A stretch of 64,000 nucleotides of DNA from Parendozoicomonas haliclonae (GCF_900174585.1 NZ_FWPT01000014.1:1-64000), one strand, 5' to 3'; positions 37,079-45,616 are shown, counted from the first letter of the stretch. Notes: generated from the sequence alone by a model not told the origin. Program-made: numbers and translations.

Positions 37079-38988
37079 TTGTCCCTGCAAGCTATTACCC
37101 GCACCTGACCATCTATTTTCGGGCATTGCTTGCTGAGCTGCTGGCCATCGCCGCCATTTTCTATCTGGATCTGCCCAATCCCAGCTGGGCTCTGCTGACC
37201 ATCGCCTTCCTTGGCTTGAAGGTTGAGATAGGTTCCACTTATGTAAAGTCCCTGGCCCGTATTGCCGGAACCGTTCTCGGAGGTCTTACTGGTGCTTTTA
37301 TCATCATCACTTTCTATGAGCACCCAGGTCTGCTGATAGGTTCTCTGGCTTTGGTGATATTACTATCTGCGTCGTTTACCAGTCGGTATCAGGGGATGGC
37401 GGGGTATGGTGGATTTCTGGGTGGCATTACCTGTCTTCTGGTGGTGACCTTCTGCCTGACCAATACCGATATCTACAACATTGGCTACTACACCCTGAAC
37501 CGGATCAGCGAGATCTGCCTGGGGGTGATCGCCCTGCTGATCAGCAGCTATCTGATCTGGCCAAACAGCAGCCAGAGTCAACTGACCCAATCATTTATCA
37601 CGCTTCGCACACTGCTGGGCCAGATGGCTGCTCTGGCGAACAACCCGCAACCGGACAACAGCAAGTCTTTTGTTGCCCTGCATAGTGAGCTCAGTAAAGC
37701 CATGCTGGATGCTGATCAGCAGCGTTATTACACAGCCTTTATAGATCACCGTATCCAGCGCATATCCGGCACACTGCAGGAGACAGTTGACCGGGTATTA
37801 GGCCAGATGGGTGCCTTTGTCATGCTGCGCCGGGTTCTGCTTCGGAGTCAGTCACACCCACAGAAAGCCATGGTGGCCAGAGATGCAATCACCGAGAAAT
37901 ACCAGCGACTGGATGCTCATCTTCAAGCCACTATTGATCTACTCAGCAGCCCGGATGCCCTGCGACAATCACCGGCTGTTGCAGATCACAATCTGCTGCT
38001 GGATCTGCGTAATTACCGTTATACGCTCTATCGAAGCCTGACGGCAGTACTGGCTCTTTGTCTGGGCTTTGCAGTCTGGATTATCACCGAAGCACAGAGC
38101 GGCCCTCTGGTTGTGGTTGGCAGTGTGTTGATAACCATGGCCCGCATTCTTGCCCGTGCCCCAAAGATTCCTTTAGTGTCTGTTCTGATAGCCATGGCAA
38201 TCACCTTTGCCACGGTCTTTGCTATTCAGTATCTGCTGGTCATTCAGATCGATAGCTTCTGGCCATTTTTCCTGTTATCGCTGCCGGTGCAGGCACTGAC
38301 GATCTGGAATTTCTACCGTAAACCCACCAGCCTTATCAGTATGCTGTGCATGCTGCTTTTTCCTTTGCTCATGCCTATCTCAAGCCCGCCGGTTTACCAG
38401 CCCGAAGTGTTTCTCAGCAATACGGTGGCGTTGTTAAGTGGCATGATTCTGGGATGCCTCTGTATTGAAATCGTGGGCAACCCGGACCGGGTGAGACTGA
38501 GCCAGGATTACGTGCATGCTCTTGCGCTTCTGCTAAACAAAACCATGAGCGGACATATTCGTATATCTCCTGCAGAGTTTCGCCGTCAGGTCATGCCACT
38601 GAACAACGAAATGCTGACCCTCTATCCCGATGAGCAGGATGCGATTCTCAATTGGATGGATACTGCCACCGGTATGGGTAGCTTTAACCTGAAATTACAG
38701 GGTCTTTCTAATGCCCCCGGCGTCTGCGAACAGACCCGACAGCTCTACAAAGACGTCCAGCAACAGATCACTTATCTGGTTGATCACCTGCACCTGCCCA
38801 ACCCCTCTGCTGTAGCAACGGCAGAAGGTGCTGCGCGGCAGGCCACAATGGATGCTTTGTTTGATCGGGCCTGGGAGCTTTACAGCAACAGAAAGACCGA
38901 ACTGACGCTGGATTTAATGATCCTTGCTGGTGCGGTTCGGCGACACCATCGTTTTTCCAATCCCGGTTTGGACCATGATGACAGCTGA
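37075..38988 (+). CDS. FUSC-family inner-membrane efflux protein (AaeB-like)
   Basis: 637 residues. Two clusters of about five hydrophobic helices (around residues 15-165 and 320-470) are separated by a soluble region, as in the aromatic acid exporter AaeB and YccS/FUSC proteins. It is translated by overlap from the HlyD-type gene and completes a DUF1656-HlyD-FUSC operon. Probable export of aromatic or hydroxylated acids; the substrate is inferred only from relatives. Confidence 0.88.
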   Translation: MIVPASYYPHLTIYFRALLAELLAIAAIFYLDLPNPSWALLTIAFLGLKVEIGSTYVKSLARIAGTVLGGLTGAFIIITFYEHPGLLIGSLALVILLSASFTSRYQGMAGYGGFLGGITCLLVVTFCLTNTDIYNIGYYTLNRISEICLGVIALLISSYLIWPNSSQSQLTQSFITLRTLLGQMAALANNPQPDNSKSFVALHSELSKAMLDADQQRYYTAFIDHRIQRISGTLQETVDRVLGQMGAFVMLRRVLLRSQSHPQKAMVARDAITEKYQRLDAHLQATIDLLSSPDALRQSPAVADHNLLLDLRNYRYTLYRSLTAVLALCLGFAVWIITEAQSGPLVVVGSVLITMARILARAPKIPLVSVLIAMAITFATVFAIQYLLVIQIDSFWPFFLLSLPVQALTIWNFYRKPTSLISMLCMLLFPLLMPISSPPVYQPEVFLSNTVALLSGMILGCLCIEIVGNPDRVRLSQDYVHALALLLNKTMSGHIRISPAEFRRQVMPLNNEMLTLYPDEQDAILNWMDTATGMGSFNLKLQGLSNAPGVCEQTRQLYKDVQQQITYLVDHLHLPNPSAVATAEGAARQATMDALFDRAWELYSNRKTELTLDLMILAGAVRRHHRFSNPGLDHDDS

Positions 38989-39145
38989 TTCGGTCATGGG
39001 TCATAACGTATAGGATTATCAAATTTTCATTGAAACTGATTACCGAAAACAGGAATCAATCTAACAAAAACAACGTGTTACTCTCACCCGCAGTTTCATT
39101 CCCGGATAGCAGTCGCTTTCATTCTTTATTGCGGCGGAGAGTAGT

Positions 39146-39808
39146 ATGCCTAAGCAAATCATCACCGATCTGAACACCCGATATACCACCAAAAAATATG
39201 ATGCCAACAAGCGTATCTCTGATGACGATCTGGCTATCATCAAGGAAGCCCTGCGGCTGTCACCTTCTTCAATAAACTCCCAGCCATGGAAGTTTATTAT
39301 TGTGGCAAGTGATGAGGCCAAGCAGCGCCTGCACGATACCTATGCAAACAAGCATCAGTTTAACCAGCCCCATGCCAAAGAGGCATCCCATACACTGCTG
39401 CTGGCCTATAACCCGTACTACACGAAAGAAGACCACTACCGAAAGGTTGTTGATGCCGAAGTCAGCTCCGGCCATCTGCCATCTGAGATGTACGACGACT
39501 TTTACAACGGTGCCTATACCTTCGCAGAAGCCAATACCGATGAAAGCGGCTTCAATGGTCACTGGACCAAAGCTCAGGTGTATATTGCCCTGGGTAACAT
39601 CATGCACACACTGGCTCGGCTGGGCATCCACTCCACTCCGATGGAAGGCGTAGACCCTGAGATGATTGCAGAGCAATTCAAGGATGAGCTGGGCGGTTAT
39701 GTTTGTGAGGTCGCCCTGGCTATGGGCTACCCGCTGGAAAGCGAAGACTACAACTATGGCAAGCCAAAGGCGCGTCTCGCACTGGAAGAGGTTGTCACGG
39801 TTATCTAA
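39146..39808 (+). CDS. nfsB: NfsB-like oxygen-insensitive NAD(P)H nitroreductase
   Basis: FMN enzyme reducing nitroaromatics and quinones. 220 residues. The N-terminal RYTTKKYDANKRISDDDLAIIKEALRLSPSSINSQPWKFIIV, the mid-region KAQVYIALGNIMHTLARLGIHSTPMEG and the C-terminal KPKARLALEEVVTVI follow E. coli NfsB. The 268-bp palindromic element starts 5 bases after the stop and separates the gene from its probable terminator at 40096-40135. Confidence 0.9.
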   Translation: MPKQIITDLNTRYTTKKYDANKRISDDDLAIIKEALRLSPSSINSQPWKFIIVASDEAKQRLHDTYANKHQFNQPHAKEASHTLLLAYNPYYTKEDHYRKVVDAEVSSGHLPSEMYDDFYNGAYTFAEANTDESGFNGHWTKAQVYIALGNIMHTLARLGIHSTPMEGVDPEMIAEQFKDELGGYVCEVALAMGYPLESEDYNYGKPKARLALEEVVTVI

Positions 39809-39812
39809 GCCC

Positions 39813-40080
39813 TAGGGTCTGTTGACGTTTTGTGATTGCGCTCAGCTTTCCCGAGAGTTTTCAGGGCTAGGCGCAGCGATACAGGAATACTGGTCGTCTT
39901 TCAAATCGCTGGAACGACGCCATGGAAGCTCTCGGGAAAGCCCTTCGGGTGAGGCTGGAAGCCGCCCCTCGCTACGTCAGGCTTGCTTAATGTAGGGCAA
40001 CTACGATTTTCACAAGCCTTTCTAACGATGAGCGGCTTCCAGTCTCACTGAGCCGCATCACAAAACGTCAACAGACCCTA
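39813..40080. mobile_element. 268-bp MITE-like palindromic element, copy 2
   Basis: Same length and very similar sequence to 19222-19489, with terminal repeats tagggtctgttgacg / cgtcaacagaccc. Where the two copies differ in the left terminal repeat, the right repeat differs in the complementary way. Both internal inverted pairs are preserved. It sits between nfsB and its terminator. Confidence 0.88.
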
Positions 40081-40095
40081 ATCATTGACAGAAAT

Positions 40096-40135
40096 GAAAG
40101 CCCTGCCAGGTCATACCGGCAGGGCTTTCTTTTTT
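40096..40135 (+). terminator. terminator, probably of nfsB
   Basis: 12-bp stem gaaagccctgcc / ggcagggctttc with a 10-base loop, followed by six T. It lies beyond the MITE-like element, so the element seems to have inserted between the nfsB stop and this terminator. Confidence 0.9.
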
Positions 40136-40210
40136 CCGGCGGCAGTTAAAGAGCCAAGGTCGAGGGAGTGAACTAATCTGATGCCATTGTGATCTCAGGA
40201 AGCTCCGTTT

Positions 40211-40501
40211 ATGGCTAACCTCACCATCGTCGCCAATATTTTTGCCCGTGAGAACCAGATTGATTTCGTCAAAGAAGAATTACTGAAGCTGATTGCACCG
40301 ACTCGCGCCGAGGAAGGATGTTTGCAATACGACCTGCATCAGGATCATCAAGACCCCGGCCATTTTTTATTTTATGAAACCTGGCTGACCAGAGATCTTT
40401 GGCAGGCCCATATGGACAATCCACAGCTACACCGGTTTATGGAAGTGACCAAGGATGCGCTGGAAAATTTTACGCTGCACGAAATGACCAAAATTGAATA
40501 A
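40211..40501 (+). CDS. antibiotic biosynthesis monooxygenase (ABM, YgiN-like) family protein
   Basis: 96 residues, ferredoxin-like ABM fold: N-terminal LTIVANIFARENQIDFVKEELLKLIAPTRAEEGCLQYDLHQD, then HFLFYETWLTRDLWQAHMDNPQLHRF. Members act as quinol or heme monooxygenases or have unknown small-molecule roles. GGAAG lies about 10 bases before the ATG. It probably has its own promoter after the terminator at 40096-40135. Confidence 0.88.
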   Translation: MANLTIVANIFARENQIDFVKEELLKLIAPTRAEEGCLQYDLHQDHQDPGHFLFYETWLTRDLWQAHMDNPQLHRFMEVTKDALENFTLHEMTKIE

Positions 40502-40553
40502 CCCTCTCACACGCCTGACCTTGAGTGCATTCACCAGCGCATAAGGCTACGCC

Positions 40554-40910
40554 ATGCTTCACCTGTCAAAGGTTCTGCCAACTGTGGACAGACAGCTCTC
40601 TCTACTCAAGCCGGGAGAGTCAATCCACTTCAAAACCTATAAAAAAGATCGGGGGTTTCAGATTACCTGTCTGACACCAGATCATTTCCATCTCCGCGAA
40701 TATGGCTTTGCCAATACGTCCTATCATGGAAATGCAGCCCACATAAAAAAACAGGCCAGACAGGTACTAAAACGAGAGTTCCCCCGCAGCAATATGGCCT
40801 GGTTTGAATACCACCGTGGCAATGGTTTTGAACCATCTCCACAAGAACCTGTGCCGTCAAACACTAAACAAAGCCCCTGTTCTAACAGGGGCTTAGCAAA
40901 ACTACCATGA
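40554..40910 (+). CDS. hypothetical protein, 118 residues
   Basis: Not recognised. It is basic and has no signal or membrane segment. Phrases such as PGESIHFKTYKKDRGFQITCLTPDHFHLREYGFANTSYHGNAAHIKKQARQVLKREFPRSN look like a compact beta-alpha domain. The last dozen codons overlap a terminator hairpin (40871-40894), so the natural C-terminus may be functionally unimportant. It lies downstream of the ABM gene and convergent with arsR. Confidence 0.6.
   Translation: MLHLSKVLPTVDRQLSLLKPGESIHFKTYKKDRGFQITCLTPDHFHLREYGFANTSYHGNAAHIKKQARQVLKREFPRSNMAWFEYHRGNGFEPSPQEPVPSNTKQSPCSNRGLAKLP
40871..40894. terminator. hairpin overlapping the end of the 118-residue gene
   Basis: 10-bp perfect stem aagcccctgt / acaggggctt with a 4-base loop (tcta). 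It lies 26 bases from the end of the convergent arsR gene and could terminate both genes. Confidence 0.75.
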
Positions 40911-40920
40911 AGAAAGCGAC

Positions 40921-41238
40921 TTACTGCTCCAGCATAAGAGCCAGAAGCTCTCGCGCTCTGGCAACAGCTTCCGGCTTCAGACTAAAACAGGTGCGCGGAT
41001 GCTGTACTTCGGCATGAACAAACCCGGCTTCTCTAAGAATGCGCAGATGCTCAGAAACAGTCGACTGAGCAAGACCCAGCTGCTCGACCAGATCAGACCC
41101 CAGACAGCCACCAGCGGCCAGGACGGTTAGCAGCCGTATCCGGGCAGGATGAGCCAAAGCCTTGGCATAATAGGCCAGCTCTTTCTCTGCTGCCAGATCA
41201 AAGCTTAATTCATCGAGGTTTCTCAAACACTCAGCCAT
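40921..41238 (-). CDS. ArsR-family transcriptional regulator
   Basis: 105 residues, winged helix: ALAHPARIRLLTVLAAGGCLGSDLVEQLGLAQSTVSEHLRILREAGFVHAEV. No obvious metal-binding CxC pair typical of ArsR or SmtB; Cys residues are dispersed (CLRN, GGCLG, TCFSL). It may sense redox or another signal. It is divergent from the phosphatase gene at 41460, with 221 bases between. Confidence 0.85.
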   Translation of the reverse strand: MAECLRNLDELSFDLAAEKELAYYAKALAHPARIRLLTVLAAGGCLGSDLVEQLGLAQSTVSEHLRILREAGFVHAEVQHPRTCFSLKPEAVARARELLALMLEQ

Positions 41239-41459
41239 TTAGAACCGCCATCATCGTCAATTAGCGGTGAAAATATACCCGCCGGTCTGACAACTCAATA
41301 CTTAATTACGGCTCGCCTGCGCATCGAGAAATATACGCACATTCATATATTTATATACAGGAGAGGTGACGCTTAAAATGTACGTATCCCACAGTTTGAA
41401 GAATGCGTTCAGTCCATCTAAAACTGTGACTTTATGGGATACCCACATCTGGAGTTATT
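41239..41459. promoter_or_regulatory. divergent control region of arsR and phosphatase gene
   Basis: Contains the AT-rich near-palindrome atattcatatatttatata around 41342-41356. Close to the phosphatase start is an interrupted inverted repeat: gtatcccacagttt at about 41383-41396, and aaactgtg then gggatac at about 41420-41441. The second could be a leader hairpin or an operator. No regulator assignment is proven. Confidence 0.45.
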
Positions 41460-41945
41460 ATGTCCCACCCCTTTGATCGCCTTGTTCTTGATAATGGTGC
41501 CACTTTTTTATTTACCCCTTGCCCCGGCACCAAGGGTTTCAACCTCGAAGACTCTCTTGCAACCTTAAAAGCTGCTGGCGCTACAACAGTCGTGACCGCA
41601 CTCCCTGACACCGAGCTGTTGGCTCTGGATGTGGCAATGCTGGGTGATGCAGTCAGCAAGGCAGGTATGGACTGGTTCCAGCTGCCTATTGAAGATGACT
41701 GTGCACCTGCAGATGACTTTACTGCAGCCTACGACAAAGCGCGTACAACGCTGGTAGAGAAGCTGAAATCCGGTGATACCATTGCTGTTCACTGTCGTGG
41801 AGGTTCAGGCCGTACCGGTCTGCTGGCAGCTATTCTGATGCGTGATGCCGGCTATGATCTGGACAGCATTATTAGCCAGGTGCAGGCTTTACGCCCTAAC
41901 GCTCTGACAATTCCGGCGCATCTGGCCTTTCTGAAAAACCATTGA
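41460..41945 (+). CDS. dual-specificity / CDKN3-like protein phosphatase
   Basis: 161 residues. The Cys-phosphatase P-loop AVHCRGGSGRTG (H111, C112, R118) matches HC-x5-R. A candidate general-acid Asp sits at 79-80 (PIEDDCAP), about 32 residues upstream, as in DSPs. The whole protein is one phosphatase domain. Bacterial members near regulators may dephosphorylate proteins or small molecules; the target is unknown. It is divergent from arsR, which may control it. Confidence 0.85.
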   Translation: MSHPFDRLVLDNGATFLFTPCPGTKGFNLEDSLATLKAAGATTVVTALPDTELLALDVAMLGDAVSKAGMDWFQLPIEDDCAPADDFTAAYDKARTTLVEKLKSGDTIAVHCRGGSGRTGLLAAILMRDAGYDLDSIISQVQALRPNALTIPAHLAFLKNH

Positions 41946-42083
41946 TCGCGCATGAGATGTGTTGAGGATGCGCCCGTTGCACCCTCAACTGACAGCGTGA
42001 TATTCCTTTGTAATTCTCCTCCTTCGCATTCCCTGTCTCCTAAACTTGCTGTCTTAGACAGCAACGACCACAGGGGAGCCGCT

Positions 42084-42605
42084 ATGTCTATCGTCCCACA
42101 GGTGATCTTCAGAACCCGGGTACGTGATGAATCCATTGAGGGGGAGAACCCCTTTCGCTGGCAAAATGTCAGCTCTGAAGAGGTCTTCGCCGGCAAAAAA
42201 ATTGTGCTGTTCTCATTGCCCGGCGCCTTTACTCCAACCTGCTCCAGCACCCACCTGCCCGGTTATGAAAAGCGATACGATGATCTGAAAGCGACAGGTG
42301 TTGATGAGGTTTACTGCCTGAGCGTAAACGACGCCTTCACCATGTTTCAGTGGGGCTGCCGATTGAATGTGGAAAACGTGAAACTGCTGCCGGATGGCAA
42401 TGGCGACTTTACCCGCCTGATGGGCATGTTGGTGAACAAGGAAAATCTCGGCTTTGGCTTTCGCAGCTGGCGTTATTCGATGTATGTCGTGGATAAGGAA
42501 ATCCGGCAGATATTTTGTGAACCGGGCAAGCGAGATAATGCCCCGGATGATCCCTTTGAAGTCAGCGATGTGGAAACCATGCTGAGCTACTTGAAAAAAC
42601 TGTAA
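42084..42605 (+). CDS. peroxiredoxin (Prx5 type)
   Basis: 173 residues. The peroxidatic site FSLPGAFTPTCSSTHLPGYE carries Cys53 in the Prx5 signature. Thiol peroxidase that reduces H2O2 and organic peroxides with glutathione/glutaredoxin or thioredoxin. No fused glutaredoxin domain is seen. The ATG at 42084 has GGGGAG 6 bases upstream; an in-frame extension back to 41952 covers the intergenic region after the phosphatase gene and is rejected. Confidence 0.92.
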   Translation: MSIVPQVIFRTRVRDESIEGENPFRWQNVSSEEVFAGKKIVLFSLPGAFTPTCSSTHLPGYEKRYDDLKATGVDEVYCLSVNDAFTMFQWGCRLNVENVKLLPDGNGDFTRLMGMLVNKENLGFGFRSWRYSMYVVDKEIRQIFCEPGKRDNAPDDPFEVSDVETMLSYLKKL

Positions 42606-42881
42606 CACCTTCGGGCCGGAGGGAACCGGCTCAGCCTGCTTGCAGGTCAAAAAGCTATAGAACCAATACCGGAAAACAGGCCAGAATAACTTACAAAAGC
42701 AACAGTCTGATGACACCGGTGCCAACTGATATCCAGTTCTCCACGAGTACAAAAACCATCATTTAAAATTGGATATCCAATTGATTCGCACCTCGGTAAT
42801 TACGTATGATTGGTGACAATCTTTATAAGTACTACAAAACTGTCCACACGGATTTACGGGCAAAGGGATTTACGGAAAGCC
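42606..42881. promoter_or_regulatory. intergenic region with two gatatc-centred palindromes
   Basis: Two short symmetric sequences share a central gatatcc: aactgatatccagtt (42724-42738) and the perfect aattggatatccaatt (42767-42782). They lie upstream of the first RAYT-like gene. They might be regulator sites or elements recognised by the transposase-like protein; no further support. Confidence 0.4.
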
Positions 42882-43592
42882 ATGGGTCGGTTATCACGAA
42901 TCAATATCGTAGGTATTCCCCAACACATCGTTCAAACAGGCCACAACCGTCTGCCCTGTTTCTTTGATGATGAAGATTATGAATTTTATCTGGCCAGCCT
43001 GAGAGCCGCGTCAGACCAGTACAAAGTCGAAATACACGCCTACGTTCTTCTTCCCAACTCTATTCAGATCATCGCAACGCCCCGCCTCGATAAGGGCATT
43101 TCATCAATGATGCAGTCATTGGGCCGGCGTTATGTGCAGTATGTGAATCATCGTTACAAACGCTCCGGCACACTCTGGGAAGGGCGCTATAAGTCCAGTC
43201 TGATTGATTCGGAAAACTATCTTTTAACCTGCTACCGCTATGTTGAGCTGCGTCCTCTGCATCTGGGACTGGTTGATAATCTGGAAGATTACCCCTGGTC
43301 CAGTTACCACCACCATTGCGGAGAGAAAATCGACTGGCTGATTCAGGACCATAAGCTGTTTAAATCTCTGGGTGAGACCCGGGATGAACAGTGTGATGCC
43401 TACAGTGAAACCTTCCGCTACCGCTTTGACCGCCGCCTTATCGACTTTATTGCCGAGACGGTAAATATGGGGCAGGTGCTGGGTGGGGATGCGTTTAAGG
43501 ACAAGATCGAAAAGATTGCCAATCACCGGGTGAGACCGCTGAAGCGGGGCAGGCCGAGAAAGAAAAAGGTTACGGAAGCAGAAGTCTCCTGA
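42882..43592 (+). CDS. REP-associated tyrosine transposase-like (RAYT) protein with altered HUH motif
   Basis: 236 residues, Y1_Tnp fold: start MGRLSRINIVGIPQHIVQTGHNRLPCFFDDEDYEFYL, then GRRYVQYVNHRYKRSGTLWEGRYKSSLIDSENYLLTCYRYVELRP (candidate catalytic Tyr120) and a basic C-terminus. The metal-binding HUH of the family, normally in PNHxH, reads PNSIQ (residues 58-62), so both His are missing. It may be inactive as a nuclease or domesticated. The ATG at 42882 matches the family start; an in-frame extension from 42810 does not. It marks the left edge of the toxin-immunity island. Confidence 0.82.
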   Translation: MGRLSRINIVGIPQHIVQTGHNRLPCFFDDEDYEFYLASLRAASDQYKVEIHAYVLLPNSIQIIATPRLDKGISSMMQSLGRRYVQYVNHRYKRSGTLWEGRYKSSLIDSENYLLTCYRYVELRPLHLGLVDNLEDYPWSSYHHHCGEKIDWLIQDHKLFKSLGETRDEQCDAYSETFRYRFDRRLIDFIAETVNMGQVLGGDAFKDKIEKIANHRVRPLKRGRPRKKKVTEAEVS

Positions 43593-43666
43593 CCACTAAA
43601 CATATACCGTCGAGAAAGGTTGTCCGGCGCTAAATCAGAACACTGAACTGTTCATGGATTGATGCT

Positions 43667-44686
43667 GTGGCGCTAGATAGAACCAAAATCGATAAAAGTC
43701 AGCGAACAAAAATTAAATTTATTTCGGATGCCCGGAATGATAAGTGTACCTACCTGCTGAGTAACTCCAGCACGCCTCCCGTACCTCCCAACGGCCAATA
43801 TAGCCCCGTTGAGGAGCCAGATGGTTCCATTCTCAGACTGGTTATCGACAGCCTTGATAGCCATAAACGCAAGAGTCTTGAGGAGATAGCGGGCACACCT
43901 TTAGATGTGGAAAACATCCTTCAAAGTATCAAGGATGGTGAGCTTTTTTATTTTTACTCAGGATCGCCATCCAAAGAAAAAGATGAACGTAAAAATTTAA
44001 TCTCAAATAGTATAAAGAAAGATAATTATGATGGCGAAAACCAGTACAAAGTCATAGGTTTTGGTATAGATAAAATTACCGAAAAGCCGAAGTCAAAAAA
44101 ACTCGAAAAATCCCCTAAGAAAGAAGAAGCCAAGAAAAAAGAAGTTGTTATTTCAGCTGGTAAAAAAGGCAGCTGGACCAAAGAGCTTGATGATCCTAAG
44201 CCAAACACGATATATAAGGTTACTTGCAAGCACGGAAGTGACACTATTGTTTACACCTACGAAACGGACCATTTGAAGCGAACAGTGCGCGTTAAGGGAA
44301 AACTAAAGCTTTCACCACTTACAGCCAAGACAAGAGAGAAAACACATAGAAGCGGTCATAAGCAGCAAAAATACGGCCCCAAAGTCGCCAAACATGAAGG
44401 AAAAACCGAACAGTACGACGGAGGCCACCTGATAGCGACACTTTTTATGGGGCCTGCTGAGAAAATAAATATGATTCCTCAGTTAAGAGTTAAAAATCAA
44501 AGTCGTAAGAAGGATGGACAATGGTATAAGATGGAAGAAAGTTGGGCTGACTTTATACGTGATGGAGAATCAGTGGAAGTGGACATTAAAATTGCATACG
44601 AAAAGAGTGCAAATACACCAAAGACCATCCGTGGAAGTTACACCGTCAGTAATGACGATCCAATTTCATTTAGATGTAAAAATTAG
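43667..44686 (+). CDS. polymorphic toxin with NS_2-type DNA/RNA endonuclease domain (module A)
   Basis: 339 residues. The N-terminal part, about 1-105, includes a junction segment shared with module B (about residues 70-101, SLEEIAGTPLDVENILQSIKDG...). A charged Lys-rich linker spans about 135-165. The C-terminal domain spans about 170-335. The nuclease core has DGGHLIATLFMG (251-262), NMIPQ (268-272), KNQ and WYKMEESW (286-293), the layout of the Endonuclease_NS_2 family. The start is a GTG with no clear ribosome site and a stop 12 codons upstream, so the gene may have lost a longer 5' part. It is followed 8 bases later by its likely immunity gene. GC content is lower than in neighbouring genes. 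Confidence 0.8.
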   Translation: MALDRTKIDKSQRTKIKFISDARNDKCTYLLSNSSTPPVPPNGQYSPVEEPDGSILRLVIDSLDSHKRKSLEEIAGTPLDVENILQSIKDGELFYFYSGSPSKEKDERKNLISNSIKKDNYDGENQYKVIGFGIDKITEKPKSKKLEKSPKKEEAKKKEVVISAGKKGSWTKELDDPKPNTIYKVTCKHGSDTIVYTYETDHLKRTVRVKGKLKLSPLTAKTREKTHRSGHKQQKYGPKVAKHEGKTEQYDGGHLIATLFMGPAEKINMIPQLRVKNQSRKKDGQWYKMEESWADFIRDGESVEVDIKIAYEKSANTPKTIRGSYTVSNDDPISFRCKN

Positions 44687-44694
44687 GAGTCATA

Positions 44695-45147
44695 ATGTTC
44701 GACACAGTTGATGATATATATCAATTCATTGGACAAGCAATATACAATGCTCTGCCTGATGAGTGGGACGAAGCTAAATTCACAGCAATCCTTATAGAGA
44801 TTGACCACTTTATTGAATCTCGACAACATTATTCTCTTGGTGGTGATATACATAGTTTTGATATTGAGGACACTGATGAAGACATTGCCTGGGATGAGGC
44901 CTTCTACGCCCTTTTTAAGTTAATGAGAAAATCAGAGTCTGACATACCATGGAATAAGGCACAATTTTCCCTCTTAGCTGATGGAAGTTTTGATCTAGAG
45001 TTTAAATATGATCCCGATCTTCAATGGCTAAACACTGTTGAAAGAGATAGTGCATCGTATAAGGCTATGAATAGCAAAGACATCCTAAAAATAAAAACTT
45101 GGGATGGCCTTCCTGAAGATAACGATCGCACTTGGATCAAACAATAA
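44695..45147 (+). CDS. YezG/DUF600-family immunity protein (module A)
   Basis: 150 residues, acidic (many Asp and Glu), cytosolic. The N-terminal IYQFIGQAIYNALPDEWDEAKFTAILIEID, the SDIPWNKAQFSLLADGSFDLEFKYDPDLQWLN stretch and the closing KTWDGLPEDNDRTW resemble YezG-type immunity proteins that neutralise NS_2-type nucleases such as YeeF. GGAG precedes the ATG. It is homologous to the immunity gene at 49347. It very likely protects against the toxin just upstream. Confidence 0.8.
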   Translation: MFDTVDDIYQFIGQAIYNALPDEWDEAKFTAILIEIDHFIESRQHYSLGGDIHSFDIEDTDEDIAWDEAFYALFKLMRKSESDIPWNKAQFSLLADGSFDLEFKYDPDLQWLNTVERDSASYKAMNSKDILKIKTWDGLPEDNDRTWIKQ

Positions 45148-45160
45148 AGCCCCCAATTAA

Positions 45161-45188
45161 ATCGTGTCAGAGTCATCACTGGCACGAT
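45161..45188. repeat. module-end palindrome, copy 1
   Basis: atcgtgtcag-agtcatca-ctggcacgat, a 10-bp inverted repeat with one G-T pair, 13 bases after the immunity gene. It recurs (degenerate) at 46935 and (perfect) at 49831, with a half-site at 49957. It could be a terminator or a REP-like element. Confidence 0.75.
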
Positions 45189-45229
45189 CTACAACAAAAA
45201 TAACATCAAAAATACAAAAGAAAGGACCC

Positions 45230-45587
45230 CCATTGATTCTCAGGGGTAAAATCATACCCCGAAGACCCTCTTCCCCACACTCATACCATGCAGCCATTTT
45301 TTTGCCAAGCTTCACTGCATATTCCTGCAAAGCCCCCACCCCTCCTATGGCATGCACAAAGGCACTCTTACCTGGTTTAAGGGTCTGTAACCAAGCGTCT
45401 GCATCTATACCCAACCGATGTAAAATGGGGGGTAAGTCATTGGATATTGCCCCACGTTTATCATCTCGCACAGCACGCCCAGCCCAGTCTACCAATTGGA
45501 AATAATCGCTTAGCGCAAAAGGAATCTTGCCTGTTTTTGTGTTAGATAACTGCAGGGGCTTTAGGTGTTCGGGTTGCTCCTGACTCT
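45230..45587 (-). pseudogene. RAYT transposase 3' fragment, frameshifted
   Basis: 358 bases nearly identical to 47807-48163, the 3' part of the RAYT gene at 47829. It encodes QEQPEHLKPLQLSN...AFVHAIGGVGALQEYAVKLGKK on the minus strand. One extra T in a T tract (seven against six, about 45297-45303) shifts the frame near the end, so the C-terminus reads KKMAAWYECG instead of KKWLHGMSA. The 5' two thirds are missing; at about 45587 the sequence switches directly into the junction segment of toxin module B. Confidence 0.85.
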
Positions 45588-45616
45588 TTGAGGAGATAGC
45601 GGGCACACCTTTAGAT

